Origin: Denitratisoma oestradiolicum
GTDB taxonomy: Bacteria; Pseudomonadota; Gammaproteobacteria; Burkholderiales; Rhodocyclaceae
Direction of reading: 5' to 3'
Assembly (NCBI RefSeq): GCF_902813185.1
Contig: NZ_LR778301.1
Span: 2,480,001 to 2,544,000, forward strand
DNA length: 64,000 nt
Shown: positions 44,302 through 52,663 of the stretch, in pieces
Layout of the letters: each line of letters starts with the position of its first letter
How positions within the stretch are numbered: the stretch's first letter is position 1
Position numbers and translations under genes: made by a program
The notes under the pieces: generated by a model
What the model was told of the DNA's origin: nothing
What the model saw: the letters and a program-made list of their open reading frames with translations, nothing else
The model's database searches: none

Positions 44302-44385
44302 ACTCCGAGGGAGTTTTGCAACCTATTGAAAGAAAGGCTGAAGTGATCTTCTTCGTGTCTCGGCGCTTTGGAAAGCAAAGCAAGC

Positions 44386-44413
44386 TGAAACATGAAGGAA
44401 CGCCTATGAAACA
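44386..44413. promoter_or_regulatory. Paired TGAAACA activator site of the LeuCD operon
   Basis: TGAAACA at 44386-44392 and 44407-44413, 21 bp start to start (about two turns), 85-113 bp above the -24 box. The rest of the 287-bp gap to the TonB receptor gene holds no gene I can support. Confidence 0.6.
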
Positions 44414-44535
44414 GAGGGGAAGCCCGGCAGGGCTCAATGGGCAGGAGGCAAAGGCCCGCTATCCGTGCTCAGTGAGAGGCATCGTTTCTTTTTTTGTAAG
44501 CGGTCATTTGACGACATCTTTCCCCGATGCCCGCC

Positions 44536-46602
44536 CTAAAATCGATGAGCAAGCGTTACTCTGAACGTCCGTGGTTCAGTCGGATGAACGTGGCGGTCAA
44601 AAACCGAACTAGTTTCATTCGCCAGTTGTGAGTCATACCAATACTCGATGTCGTTCGCCTTACGGTCGAACACGTTATAGACATCAAGCGCAATGTTGGT
44701 TCGCTTGTCGATGCGATAACCAAGGCGCAAATTGGTCAGCACAGAAGCCTGTGACCCAACCGAATTGTTTTCAATCAACGGACGAGGTCCACAGTATCGC
44801 ATCCGCAACGCACCGAACCATGGCCCCATATGGTCGATCGTAACGCCAACATTGGCAGTCGTGGTCGCAGCGCCCGGAATGTAATCTCCCTCAGGTGCCG
44901 TATCTTTGAACCGAGCATGAGACCAACTCAAGTCTGCATCGAAAGCCAGCCAATTGGTCGGTCTATAGAAGTTGGTCCACTCTACCCCATAGCGGCGCGA
45001 GGGGCGCGATGGCTCAGTCGTGCCCGCATCACCTACGAACAACAGCTCTGAAGCGGCATCCAGTTGCCACAACGAGATGGTGGATTGCCACCCTCGGACA
45101 ACCTCAGTGCGAACACCGACTTCGTAGCCTTTGGTGCGAACCAGCGGATTGACTTTATCGAGCGATGTACTTGGATTGCTCGGGTCCGAGGAAATCGTAG
45201 TACCGCGTGCATCGTTAGAGTGGAAGCCATGTCCGTAGTTGAGGTACAACTCCGTCTTCTGCCAGGGACCAAATATCAGCGACAGCTTCGGCGTGACCAT
45301 CTGGTCGTTAGCTTTCCCGGAGTTGGCAGCGATATTGGAATCTACCGAAAAATCGTAGGCGTCTGCACGCAACCCCTGCACAGAACGGAACCACGAGGTC
45401 CAGCGAGTTTCATTCTGAGCCCAGAACCCTATGCTGCGCTGGGTCACGCTGTCTTCACGAACCGTGTTGTAGGTGGTATGAGCCGATGTGTTGTACAGAC
45501 CGACAGGATAAATTTTGTCGATTCGGCTCTGAAGACCAAAGGAGTTCGTGACATCCAGCCCCCCCCATTTATCATAGAGCGCATGAGAGATGAAGAAACC
45601 AACGGCATCTCGACGTTCAGACTGTTTGAACTGGTCGCCGGTATTGCAGTTGCCATTTGCAGCGTAATCGCTCAGGCAATACTGGAAGTTCGACCAGAGG
45701 TCGAGGCCGGAACGTAGCCACCAGATGTTGGCGTTGGTCTGACTGTTCTCGCCCCGCTTAGCCCACTCTCCCGACAGGCTGTAACGGATGGTTTTGCCCC
45801 CGGTTGTTGGGTCCAGTGTCCCGAAGCGATTGACTTGACCGCTGTCGATGGCTCTTTGGGCAATCTGGTCGGTGGAGGTCCAGTCTCCCTTGTAAGCCAT
45901 CCCAGTAATCGAAAACCCGTCAAAACGCGTCCCTTGGCTGTAACGCAGGATGCCGTTCAACCTTCGGTAGTTCTCGTGAACCTCCCAAGGACCGTCGTTG
46001 TGGAACAATTCAAGGCCATACAGGAGACTGCCACCGCCCAGTTCTGGCGAGCCAGCAAGCAGACTGCGAGCATAGCCATGCTGGCCGACAGTTATCTGGG
46101 CCAAGGTTCCATCAATCTTCCGGAAGTAGTCGATATGTGCCGCGCCGGCAGAGGAGAAGTCTCCTTCTTCTGCGTAGTAGGGGCCTTTGCGGTAGCTCAC
46201 CCGGTCAATCAGCTCGGGGATGAGGAAATTCAGGTCAGTGTAGCCTTGCCCGTGAGCATGTGTGGGCATGTTCACCGGTATACCACCTACATAGGTCGCA
46301 AAGTCAGTGCCGTGGTCCAGATTGAAACCACGCAAGAGATACTGATTAGCTTTGCCATCACCTGTATGCTGGGTGACGATGAGCCCGGGAACCATCTCCA
46401 GAGATTCACCCGGGCGCAGAATCGGCACCGCCGAAATTCGCTGACTGGACACGATGCCCTCGTTTGCTGCCGACGTAATTCCTTCAAGATTCTCCGCTTT
46501 GGCGCGGACCTCGACCGTTGATAACTCGACTGAGTCAAACGCCCCTGATACATCACTGAACAGAACAACGGATGAACAAAGTAAAAATTTTCTTACTTTC
46601 AT
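44536..46602 (-). CDS. TonB-dependent outer-membrane receptor 2
   Basis: A 688-residue receptor with a signal peptide (KFLLCSSVVLFSDVSGAF), TonB-box-like VELSTVEVRAK, plug (PILRPGESLEMVPGLIVTQH, LLRGFNLDHGTDFATYVGGI) and barrel ending RTFRVTLAHRF with terminal Phe. The plug loop MPTHAHGQGYTDLNFLIPEL is His-containing and marks a group distinct from receptor 1. ATG 46602 is chosen at the signal peptide start. No sigma-54 site is seen ahead of it. With the nickel/cobalt permease at 48899 nearby, metal-complex uptake is one possibility; organic substrate uptake is another. Confidence 0.9.
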   Translation of the reverse strand: MKVRKFLLCSSVVLFSDVSGAFDSVELSTVEVRAKAENLEGITSAANEGIVSSQRISAVPILRPGESLEMVPGLIVTQHTGDGKANQYLLRGFNLDHGTDFATYVGGIPVNMPTHAHGQGYTDLNFLIPELIDRVSYRKGPYYAEEGDFSSAGAAHIDYFRKIDGTLAQITVGQHGYARSLLAGSPELGGGSLLYGLELFHNDGPWEVHENYRRLNGILRYSQGTRFDGFSITGMAYKGDWTSTDQIAQRAIDSGQVNRFGTLDPTTGGKTIRYSLSGEWAKRGENSQTNANIWWLRSGLDLWSNFQYCLSDYAANGNCNTGDQFKQSERRDAVGFFISHALYDKWGGLDVTNSFGLQSRIDKIYPVGLYNTSAHTTYNTVREDSVTQRSIGFWAQNETRWTSWFRSVQGLRADAYDFSVDSNIAANSGKANDQMVTPKLSLIFGPWQKTELYLNYGHGFHSNDARGTTISSDPSNPSTSLDKVNPLVRTKGYEVGVRTEVVRGWQSTISLWQLDAASELLFVGDAGTTEPSRPSRRYGVEWTNFYRPTNWLAFDADLSWSHARFKDTAPEGDYIPGAATTTANVGVTIDHMGPWFGALRMRYCGPRPLIENNSVGSQASVLTNLRLGYRIDKRTNIALDVYNVFDRKANDIEYWYDSQLANETSSVFDRHVHPTEPRTFRVTLAHRF

Positions 46603-46679
46603 GACAAAAAATACTGATCGCCCGGCCACCTATCGGTTGAATTTCAGCTACCAACGCACATTATTCTGCTCTGAAAGGC

Positions 46680-47510
46680 TTAACGAGGCATTGAGGCTGA
46701 TATAAAGTTCTGGATGGCGGATGCCAATTCTGTAGGTTTTTCGAAGGCACACATGGCACCGGCATCTTTGATGATCACCGTCTGGCAGTCGGCAATTCGG
46801 GTGAGTGCGGAATTCATGCGTGGGATGTTGAAAAACAGATCATTTTCAGGGCCGAAAACCAGCGTTGGGCACTGAATCTGGGGCATCCGATCGGCTTTTC
46901 GAAGCCAGCGCAGCACGGCGTAATGCGCGTCAAAGGGCCTTAGCCTGGCCTCCTGACCGATAACGAAAGGGAGGAAACGAGTGGCAGGGGATGCGGTCGG
47001 GGCCAGCAGTTTGTATCGCCCCCAGGCTTCGACCAGAAACTTGCCTTGGTCATCCATGGGGAGATCCCGAGACATAGGTGTGTTCTTGATTTTTTCCAGG
47101 AAGGCATCGATTTCCTCTCGAGTGACCAGCATTTCACAGGAAAGGATCAGGTGGCTAACCCGTTCTGGATGATTGACTGCAATCGAAAGGGCGAGGGCTG
47201 CACCAGAGTGGTTGCCCCCAAGGATGGCGCGTTTGATACCGAGCGCATCCATAAACTGCAGAGTAGTTCGGGTGAAGTCCTCCATTTCAAACTCGCGGGG
47301 CGGGTCGTCGGAATTGCCGTGCCCCATCATGTCGGGGGCGATGACCTGGTAATTCCTGGCCAATTGGGGAATGACCTTCTCCCATTCAAGAGAGCACAAA
47401 GGTGCCTGATGAAGCAACAGCAGGGGGGGGCCATCTCCGGCCGTACGGTAATGCATTTGTCCTTCCGGAAGGTCGATATAAGCTTTTTTCACGGATATTG
47501 CTCCTGACAA
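46680..47510 (-). CDS. Alpha/beta hydrolase with the catalytic His replaced
   Basis: A 276-residue alpha/beta hydrolase of the MhpC/BphD-like type: PPLLLLHQAPLCSLEWEKVI, APDMMGHGNSDDPP and the nucleophile elbow ILGGNHSGAALALS with Ser in G-x-S-x-G form. A candidate acid lies in LVFGPENDLFF. At the place of the catalytic His, where GxGH is expected before the last helix, the protein reads IIKDAGAMCAFEKP, so Ala stands for His. Unless another His serves, it should be a weak or altered hydrolase. It follows the alcohol dehydrogenase by 52 bp. Confidence 0.82.
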   Translation of the reverse strand: MSGAISVKKAYIDLPEGQMHYRTAGDGPPLLLLHQAPLCSLEWEKVIPQLARNYQVIAPDMMGHGNSDDPPREFEMEDFTRTTLQFMDALGIKRAILGGNHSGAALALSIAVNHPERVSHLILSCEMLVTREEIDAFLEKIKNTPMSRDLPMDDQGKFLVEAWGRYKLLAPTASPATRFLPFVIGQEARLRPFDAHYAVLRWLRKADRMPQIQCPTLVFGPENDLFFNIPRMNSALTRIADCQTVIIKDAGAMCAFEKPTELASAIQNFISASMPR

Positions 47511-47562
47511 TGAATCTGGGACATCGAAGATGTTTGGCGCAGTTACTGTTCGGTTGATGCGG

Positions 47563-48582
47563 TCAAAACATTCGGATCATGATCTTGCCGATATGGTCGC
47601 CGGCGTGCAGGTAGGCGTAGGCCGCTGCTGCCTCATCAAAGGAGAAGACGCGGCTGATGACTGACGACATCCGATTGGCAGCGGCCGCCCGGACAAAGTC
47701 GACCAGGGTGCGACGATTACCGACAGTAATCCCCTTCAGGATCAGGTTTTTGACGACGATGCTGTTCAGGTTGGGAAGGGCGGGGTCGCTATTGCCGGCA
47801 AGAGCACCAATCAAAGCAATGCGAGCATTGGGGGCGGCTGCCGCGATGGACTGGCTCAAGGTGGCGATGCCTCCATTTTCGATGACGATATCGGCTCCGA
47901 TACCATTGTTGGCATTCATGAGCACATGAGCCCAGTCCGGATGGGTTTTGTAGTTGATGGTAAGGTCGGCGCCCATGGCTCGCACCATGGCGAGTTTCTC
48001 GTCGCTGGACGAGGTGACGGCGACGCGGGCACCATGAAGTTTGGCGATATTCAGGGCCATAAGGGAAACTCCGCCGGTACCCAAGGCGAGGACCAAATCC
48101 CCTGCCTTGATGTGGCCAAACTCCACTACGGCATTCCAGGCGGTCAGGCCAGCCGCCGCCATGGGAGCAGCTTGCTCGTCCGAGAGTTCATCCGGCACGG
48201 GAACCAAGGCATTGGCAGGTACCAGAATCTGTTCCGCCAGCCAGCCATCAAGGCTGATGCCGAGATCGCGGTTGAGGTAATTGGGCGACCACGGGCCGTC
48301 TAACCAGCTTACGAAATGGTCACATATCATGCGACTGCCAACCTGAATGTTTACCACGTCGGCTCCCACTGCCAGGACCTCTCCGATACCGTCGGATACC
48401 GGAATCCGGTTGCTGGGGCGTTTGGCGCCGTAGGCCCCAGACAGGGCCAGGAGATCCCTGTGATTCAGGCATACTGAACGAACCTTTAGAACCACCTCGT
48501 CAGGACCGGGTATCAGGTCTGGTCGCTCAGCCATTTGTAGTGACGGTAACCCCGACTGGCTGCCCATTTCATAGGCTCTCAT
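47563..48582 (-). CDS. Zinc-type alcohol dehydrogenase / quinone reductase superfamily (MDR)
   Basis: A 339-residue medium-chain dehydrogenase. GroES-like N-terminal half (VRSVCLNHRDLLALSGAYGA, IPVSDGIGEVLAVGADV) and NAD(P)-binding half (AGDLVLALGTGGVSLMALNI). The residues at catalytic zinc positions (CLNHRD, DGIGE) are not those of a zinc enzyme, so it is more like NADPH-dependent quinone or enone reductases. It is read with the alpha/beta hydrolase after it. A reductive or oxidative step on an alcohol or enone in the pathway is inferred. Confidence 0.84.
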   Translation of the reverse strand: MRAYEMGSQSGLPSLQMAERPDLIPGPDEVVLKVRSVCLNHRDLLALSGAYGAKRPSNRIPVSDGIGEVLAVGADVVNIQVGSRMICDHFVSWLDGPWSPNYLNRDLGISLDGWLAEQILVPANALVPVPDELSDEQAAPMAAAGLTAWNAVVEFGHIKAGDLVLALGTGGVSLMALNIAKLHGARVAVTSSSDEKLAMVRAMGADLTINYKTHPDWAHVLMNANNGIGADIVIENGGIATLSQSIAAAAPNARIALIGALAGNSDPALPNLNSIVVKNLILKGITVGNRRTLVDFVRAAAANRMSSVISRVFSFDEAAAAYAYLHAGDHIGKIMIRMF

Positions 48583-48609
48583 TTTTTTCTCCGAACAAGT
48601 AACTATCCT

Positions 48610-48681
48610 CCGGCAAAGCCGGGGGCTTTAGTTTGTTAGCCCCTCAAAGGGGCCACCACTACATGCCCCGCCTGAAGGCGG
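48610..48681. repeat. Three tandem short-loop hairpins
   Basis: CCGGC-AAA-GCCGG (48610-48622), GCCCCT-CAA-AGGGGC (48639-48653) and CCGCC-TGAA-GGCGG (48668-48681) stand in a row in the 316-bp gap between the MDR gene and the permease gene. They resemble the end structure of IS200-type or REP elements, but no transposase is present. Possibly a mobile remnant. Confidence 0.45.
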
Positions 48682-48684
48682 CCG

Positions 48685-48820
48685 TCACATGCCCAACTTC
48701 AGCTGGTCGTAATGCTCATCTTCCTTCTCTTGGTGACGGATGGCCACAACTGGCACCCCACCGTGATTAGCAGCAAAAAACCGTCAGTCCCAGAACATTT
48801 TCTGCCACAGACCCGTGGAG
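48685..48820 (-). pseudogene. Degenerate fragment, possibly the end of a RelE/ParE-type toxin
   Basis: On the minus strand a fragment reads LWQKMFWD, an in-frame TGA, RFFAANHGGVPVVAIRHQEK and a stop at 48685. The C-terminal VxxIRHQ pattern is reminiscent of ParE-like toxins. There is no intact start. The call is tentative. Confidence 0.25.
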
Positions 48821-48898
48821 CGCAGAAAATAAGCGATCAACATATTTAGCCTCGGCCGTAGGCGCTCATCTACGCTTCCTATTCCAGCTCATTGCCAC

Positions 48899-49714
48899 CT
48901 AACGCTCAGGGTGGCGAGGGAAATGTTGGATTTTTGGCACGAGAAACACAGTAAAGGAGACCAGTCCGGTCAAGCAAAGGCCCAATATCATTTCTCGGCC
49001 TTCGCTCCAGTGACTCACCGGCGGGAAGATATAGCGAGCAGCACCGAAGCAGGCAATGCCTAGACTGATCAGACCGATCACCATGCCGACAATTCGGGAA
49101 GAGAGCAGTGCTTGGCGATCGGCCCTGCGTAGCAAGCGATAGATAAACAGACCATTAAGTCCATCGGTGGCCAACATGCCAAGAGTGAACAGCAGCCCCA
49201 AAATGATGGCATGCTGGGCACCACCGAAATGAGCACCGGTAACGGCAAAGAGCGCCGCTTGGCTGATGGTGTCAAAGGATAGGGCAAACAGTGCCCCCAC
49301 CAAGGCGATCAGCCCGGGACGATCCGTATTGCTCAGCCTGCCCAACCAGCGGCCTTTCAGCCCCACCGGCGCATAGACGGTATGTAGTGGAGTGGAAAGC
49401 ACAGCATGGAGATTGATCCATCCAAGGGCTGCAAGAAACCCGATGGAAATCCAGACGCCGGTCAATTCCAGCCACTCAGGCACAACCCAGGACTGGGCGA
49501 ACAGGCTGACGGAGATGGCGATCATGATTACCACGCTGCCATGACCAAGCGAAAATAGCATGCCGCAACGTTTTGCCAGACTGGGTTTATCGCTGGCATT
49601 GAAACGTGTCAGTCCATCGATGGTCGCCAGATGATCGGGATCAAGACCGTGCTTCATACCCAGCACAAAGGCAAGCAAGCAGAGTGCAGGGAAACCTTGC
49701 GGAAAATCTTCCAT
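48899..49714 (-). CDS. Nickel/cobalt permease of the NiCoT (HoxN/NixA) family
   Basis: A 271-residue inner-membrane protein with about 7-8 helices. The NiCoT signature in helix 2 is exact: KHGLDPDHLATIDGLTRFN (H-x-x-D-x-D-H). Other family motifs are FSLGHGSVVIMIAISV, LSFDTISQAALFAV and LGMLATDGLNGLFIY. It imports Ni2+ or Co2+ with high affinity. ATG 49714 is chosen for GGAG ahead and loss of a non-conserved 42-residue extension. It follows HMG-CoA-lyase paralogue 2, overlapping it. A metal permease in a catabolic operon suggests a nickel- or cobalt-dependent enzyme in the pathway. Confidence 0.9.
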   Translation of the reverse strand: MEDFPQGFPALCLLAFVLGMKHGLDPDHLATIDGLTRFNASDKPSLAKRCGMLFSLGHGSVVIMIAISVSLFAQSWVVPEWLELTGVWISIGFLAALGWINLHAVLSTPLHTVYAPVGLKGRWLGRLSNTDRPGLIALVGALFALSFDTISQAALFAVTGAHFGGAQHAIILGLLFTLGMLATDGLNGLFIYRLLRRADRQALLSSRIVGMVIGLISLGIACFGAARYIFPPVSHWSEGREMILGLCLTGLVSFTVFLVPKIQHFPRHPER

Positions 49715-49728
49715 GATGAATTCTCCGA

Positions 49729-50706
49729 TTACTGTGCGGTGGCGGGATTGCCTGCGCCAGGCGTAAGCGTTGGTGAGGAAAACCCTCTGGGCAGCCCGGC
49801 ATGGGCCACAAAACCATGCATATCTTTTGCAGGCAGCCACTGATCTACCTTACGGCGTACTGCCAAGAGCTGATTCAGATCGATTCCGGTACGCAGCCCC
49901 ATCGCCTCCAGGAGATAGACCAAGTCCTCGGTAACAATGTTGCCGCTCGCCCCGGGCGCGAAGGGACACCCCCCCATGCCCCCCAGGGAAGCGTCAATCG
50001 TGGTTAGTCCCACATCCAAAGCAGCCATGACGTTAGCGAGTCCCTGACCTCGGGTGTTGTGCAGGTGGATGCCGGTCAGTCGCTCTTCACCGATTTCACG
50101 CCAGATGGCCTGGGTCAACGCTTTCACTTGGCGCGGGTTACCGTAACCGGTGGTATCGGAAAGCCCGACCTCGTCACATCCCGCCTCGATCAGCGCCACG
50201 GCCAATTCGACCACTTTGCGCTCAGAAATCTGGCCTTCTAGGGTGCAGCCAAAGGCTGTGGACAATCCGCCCTCGAACTTTGGACGATCTGTCGCAGGCA
50301 ATTCGCGAATCGCGGCTGCGATGCCACGTGCCTCATCAAGCATTTGAAGATGGGTGCGGTTAACATTTTTCAGACTATGGGTCTCGCTGACCGACAAAGG
50401 CAACGTCAGTTTGTGAGCCCCCGCTGCCAATGCCCCCAGAGCACCTCGCAAATTGGGGACCAGCACAGCCACGGTAAGCCCCGGAATTTGGCGGGCAAAG
50501 GCCACCACCTCCGCAGTATCCGCAAGTTGCGGCAGAAGTTTGGGAGATACAAAGGAGCCGACCTCTATTTCGCGCACCCCGGCCGCAGCCTCGGCCTGAA
50601 TCCACTGGCACTTGCGATCAGCATCCAGGATGGTCGAAATACTCTGCAAACCATCCCTTGGCCCTACTTCGCTGATCAGGATATCGACTGAACTGCTACC
50701 GTCCAT
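49729..50706 (-). CDS. Hydroxymethylglutaryl-CoA lyase-type aldolase, paralogue 2
   Basis: A 325-residue HMGL-like enzyme: ISEVGPRDGLQSI, IEVGSFVSPKLLPQLADTAE, AVLVPNLRGALGALAAGAHK, LSDTTGYGNPRQV, HLHNTRGQGLANV and the signature GGMGGCPFAPGASGNIVTED with the loop Cys. It splits a 3-hydroxy-3-methyl acid or its CoA ester. It is clearly a paralogue of 9684-10601, not a recent copy. A terminator-like hairpin lies just upstream (50726-50750), so it may begin its own unit with the nickel permease. Confidence 0.9.
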   Translation of the reverse strand: MDGSSSVDILISEVGPRDGLQSISTILDADRKCQWIQAEAAAGVREIEVGSFVSPKLLPQLADTAEVVAFARQIPGLTVAVLVPNLRGALGALAAGAHKLTLPLSVSETHSLKNVNRTHLQMLDEARGIAAAIRELPATDRPKFEGGLSTAFGCTLEGQISERKVVELAVALIEAGCDEVGLSDTTGYGNPRQVKALTQAIWREIGEERLTGIHLHNTRGQGLANVMAALDVGLTTIDASLGGMGGCPFAPGASGNIVTEDLVYLLEAMGLRTGIDLNQLLAVRRKVDQWLPAKDMHGFVAHAGLPRGFSSPTLTPGAGNPATAQ

Positions 50707-50725
50707 AAGTAACCACTTTCGGAAT

Positions 50726-50750
50726 AAAAAGACGCCATTCGCAAATGGCG
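50726..50750 (-). terminator. Intrinsic terminator, minus strand
   Basis: CGCCATT (50733-50739) pairs with AATGGCG (50744-50750); on the minus strand a U-rich run follows (50726-50730). It lies after the deacetylase-like gene and before HMG-CoA-lyase paralogue 2, and probably ends the operon that begins at 57720. Confidence 0.6.
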
Positions 50751-50787
50751 CAAAAGGAGAGCGCTGGACTCAACTCCTTGTGTTGAT

Positions 50788-51741
50788 TCAAGTCGTTCCC
50801 CTGGGAGATGCGATGTCATTCTCCTGGGCAACGAAATCCGCCAGAATCTCTCCGGCCGAAGCACTCCAGACATGGGTCTGACTGCTGACATATTCGAGTA
50901 CCCGCTCCAACTGACTTATTCGATGCGGCTGACCCAGCACCCAGGGATGCAGGGTCAGCGCCAAAATGCGTCCTCCCTGATGCGCTGATTCCTGGCTCAG
51001 GTAATCACATGCATCCATTACCTGCTGGGCCCAGCTTTCGGCCGAGTGCAGGTTGTCCATGATGAGGAAGCGATCCTCGATCTCGGTGCTAAGAGGCATC
51101 GACCAAAGACTGCCGCCTCGGGTATTGAAGCGGTAGGGCAGTTCATCATTGACCCAATCGCAGAAATATTCGATGCCCGCTTCGGCCAGAAGATCCGGTG
51201 TATTCTGGCTTTGAAGCTTGCCTGGACTCAACCATCCACGGATGGGTTTCCCCACACTCTGGCCGAGAACATCCAAGGACCGGGCGATCAGTTGCCGTTC
51301 GTCCTCCTCCATCAAACCACCAGCATGCGCCGTATCCATGCTCCAGGAGTGTCCGATAATCTCGCCGGCGCCATCAGCCAGTTCGGCCACCAAACCGGGA
51401 TAATGCTGCGCCAGCCGGGCATTGATGGCGTAGGTAGGTACTACGCCATATTGTTCGAAAGCCTTCAAGAAACGGTAAATCCCTACACGATGACCATAGT
51501 CCCGAAGGGTGTAGTGCCGAAGATCCGGATAAGGCATCGTCATGTTGCCGGGAATGGCGACTGGCTTGCCCGTGGGATTCAAGGGAAAAAATTGAGCATT
51601 CACCTGTACCCAGAGCGCCAGACGTTTGTCGCCCGGCCACCGGATAGGCGACCGGTTTGTAAGCATGTCCCAGGTATAGCGATCATGGTCCATGCCATAG
51701 CGGCGCATTGGGTAGTTCAACAGCTGTGCGTCAGCGGTCAT
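50788..51741 (-). CDS. NodB/PuuE-type polysaccharide-deacetylase-fold protein, copy 2
   Basis: A 317-residue member of the carbohydrate esterase 4 fold, of the PuuE/allantoinase-like group that acts on C-N bonds of small molecules. Seen: IRWPGDKRLALWVQVNAQFF, YGHRVGIYRFLKAFEQYGVV, EIIGHSWSMDTAHAGG with one ligand His, WLSPGKLQS and ILALTLHPWVLGQPHR with another. The Asp-Asp pair of true deacetylases is not obvious. ATG 51741 follows GGAG and overlaps the preceding deacetylase-like gene by 11 bp. Two such proteins side by side may form a heteromer or act on two steps. Confidence 0.83.
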   Translation of the reverse strand: MTADAQLLNYPMRRYGMDHDRYTWDMLTNRSPIRWPGDKRLALWVQVNAQFFPLNPTGKPVAIPGNMTMPYPDLRHYTLRDYGHRVGIYRFLKAFEQYGVVPTYAINARLAQHYPGLVAELADGAGEIIGHSWSMDTAHAGGLMEEDERQLIARSLDVLGQSVGKPIRGWLSPGKLQSQNTPDLLAEAGIEYFCDWVNDELPYRFNTRGGSLWSMPLSTEIEDRFLIMDNLHSAESWAQQVMDACDYLSQESAHQGGRILALTLHPWVLGQPHRISQLERVLEYVSSQTHVWSASAGEILADFVAQENDIASPRGTT

Positions 51742-52663
51742 GAGTGATCTCCGTCGAAGCGGCGGCAGCACTGTTGCTGCATGGATCCATCCAGTACTGA
51801 TCGGCGTAGTAGCGTGCGATCTCCCGGCCGGTTGTTACCCAAACATCGGAGTGACCCGTTATGTACTCCAGAGCTTCCTCAAAAGCCCGCATCCGATGGG
51901 GACAGCTGACCTGATAGTTGTGGGTAGGAATACACATCACGGTTCCCGACTCGGCGCCTTCCTGATAGAGGCGATCGAAGCAGTCCTTCAGCATCTGGCC
52001 GTAGTGCCGTGGTTCCACCTTGTTGACTACATAGGCAATGGTGTCGTTCATCTCCAGTGAATAGGGCACCGAGACGAACTGGCGCCCACTGCGCACTCGC
52101 AGGGGCGTCGGTTGGTCGTCGTGAAACAGGTCGCAGGTATACAACCCGCCCAGCTCGGCAAAAAGGTCCAGTGTGACTTCACTGTGAGATAAGGCGGGCG
52201 CCAAATAACCCAGAGGCTTTGTCCCGACGGCTTGCTCTATGGTCTCCATGGAATCCAGAATCATCGCCCGTTCTTCCTCTTCGCTCATGCCGTAGGTGTA
52301 TCGGGTGTTGTAAATGCCATGGGAAAAGAATTCCCAATCCCTTTCCCGGCACAGTTCGATGATCTCGGGGTGATGCTGGCAGAGCGCTGCGGACAAGGAA
52401 ATGGAGCCACGAATTCCGTACTTATCCAGCAAACGCATTTGTCGCATGTGGCCGACACGATTGCCATAATCACGAATGGAATACCCCGGAACCGCCGGAT
52501 AGGGATGAGGCCAGGGCTGGCGCTTGGGGTTCGCTGGAGGATTGAGTTCGTAGAACTCAATATTGGGCGCGACCCAGAAGGCCAGTCTCGCGCCATTGGG
52601 CCAGACGATCTTCGGCCGGCCACGATAGGCTTGGTAATCGTAGTAACTCAGGGTTTCCTTCAT
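51731..52663 (-). CDS. NodB/PuuE-type polysaccharide-deacetylase-fold protein, copy 1
   Basis: A 310-residue protein of the same PuuE/allantoinase-like group: IVWPNGARLAFWVAPNIEFY, YGNRVGHMRQMRLLDKYGIR, WEFFSHGIYNTRYTYGMSEE, YLAPALSHSEVTLDLFAELG and VMCIPTHNYQVSCPHRMRAF, with His residues at the metal positions. It shares the plan of the gene that follows but only moderate identity. It overlaps the isochorismatase stop by 4 bp (ATGA). Close coupling of amidase-type and deacetylase-fold genes points to stepwise hydrolysis of an amide or ureide-like intermediate (inference). Confidence 0.84.
   Translation of the reverse strand: MKETLSYYDYQAYRGRPKIVWPNGARLAFWVAPNIEFYELNPPANPKRQPWPHPYPAVPGYSIRDYGNRVGHMRQMRLLDKYGIRGSISLSAALCQHHPEIIELCRERDWEFFSHGIYNTRYTYGMSEEEERAMILDSMETIEQAVGTKPLGYLAPALSHSEVTLDLFAELGGLYTCDLFHDDQPTPLRVRSGRQFVSVPYSLEMNDTIAYVVNKVEPRHYGQMLKDCFDRLYQEGAESGTVMCIPTHNYQVSCPHRMRAFEEALEYITGHSDVWVTTGREIARYYADQYWMDPCSNSAAAASTEITHDR

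Noticed and set aside
44396..44564. Short plus-strand frame after the LeuCD activator site
   Set aside because: No family, no conserved features, and it runs into the TonB receptor gene on the other strand.
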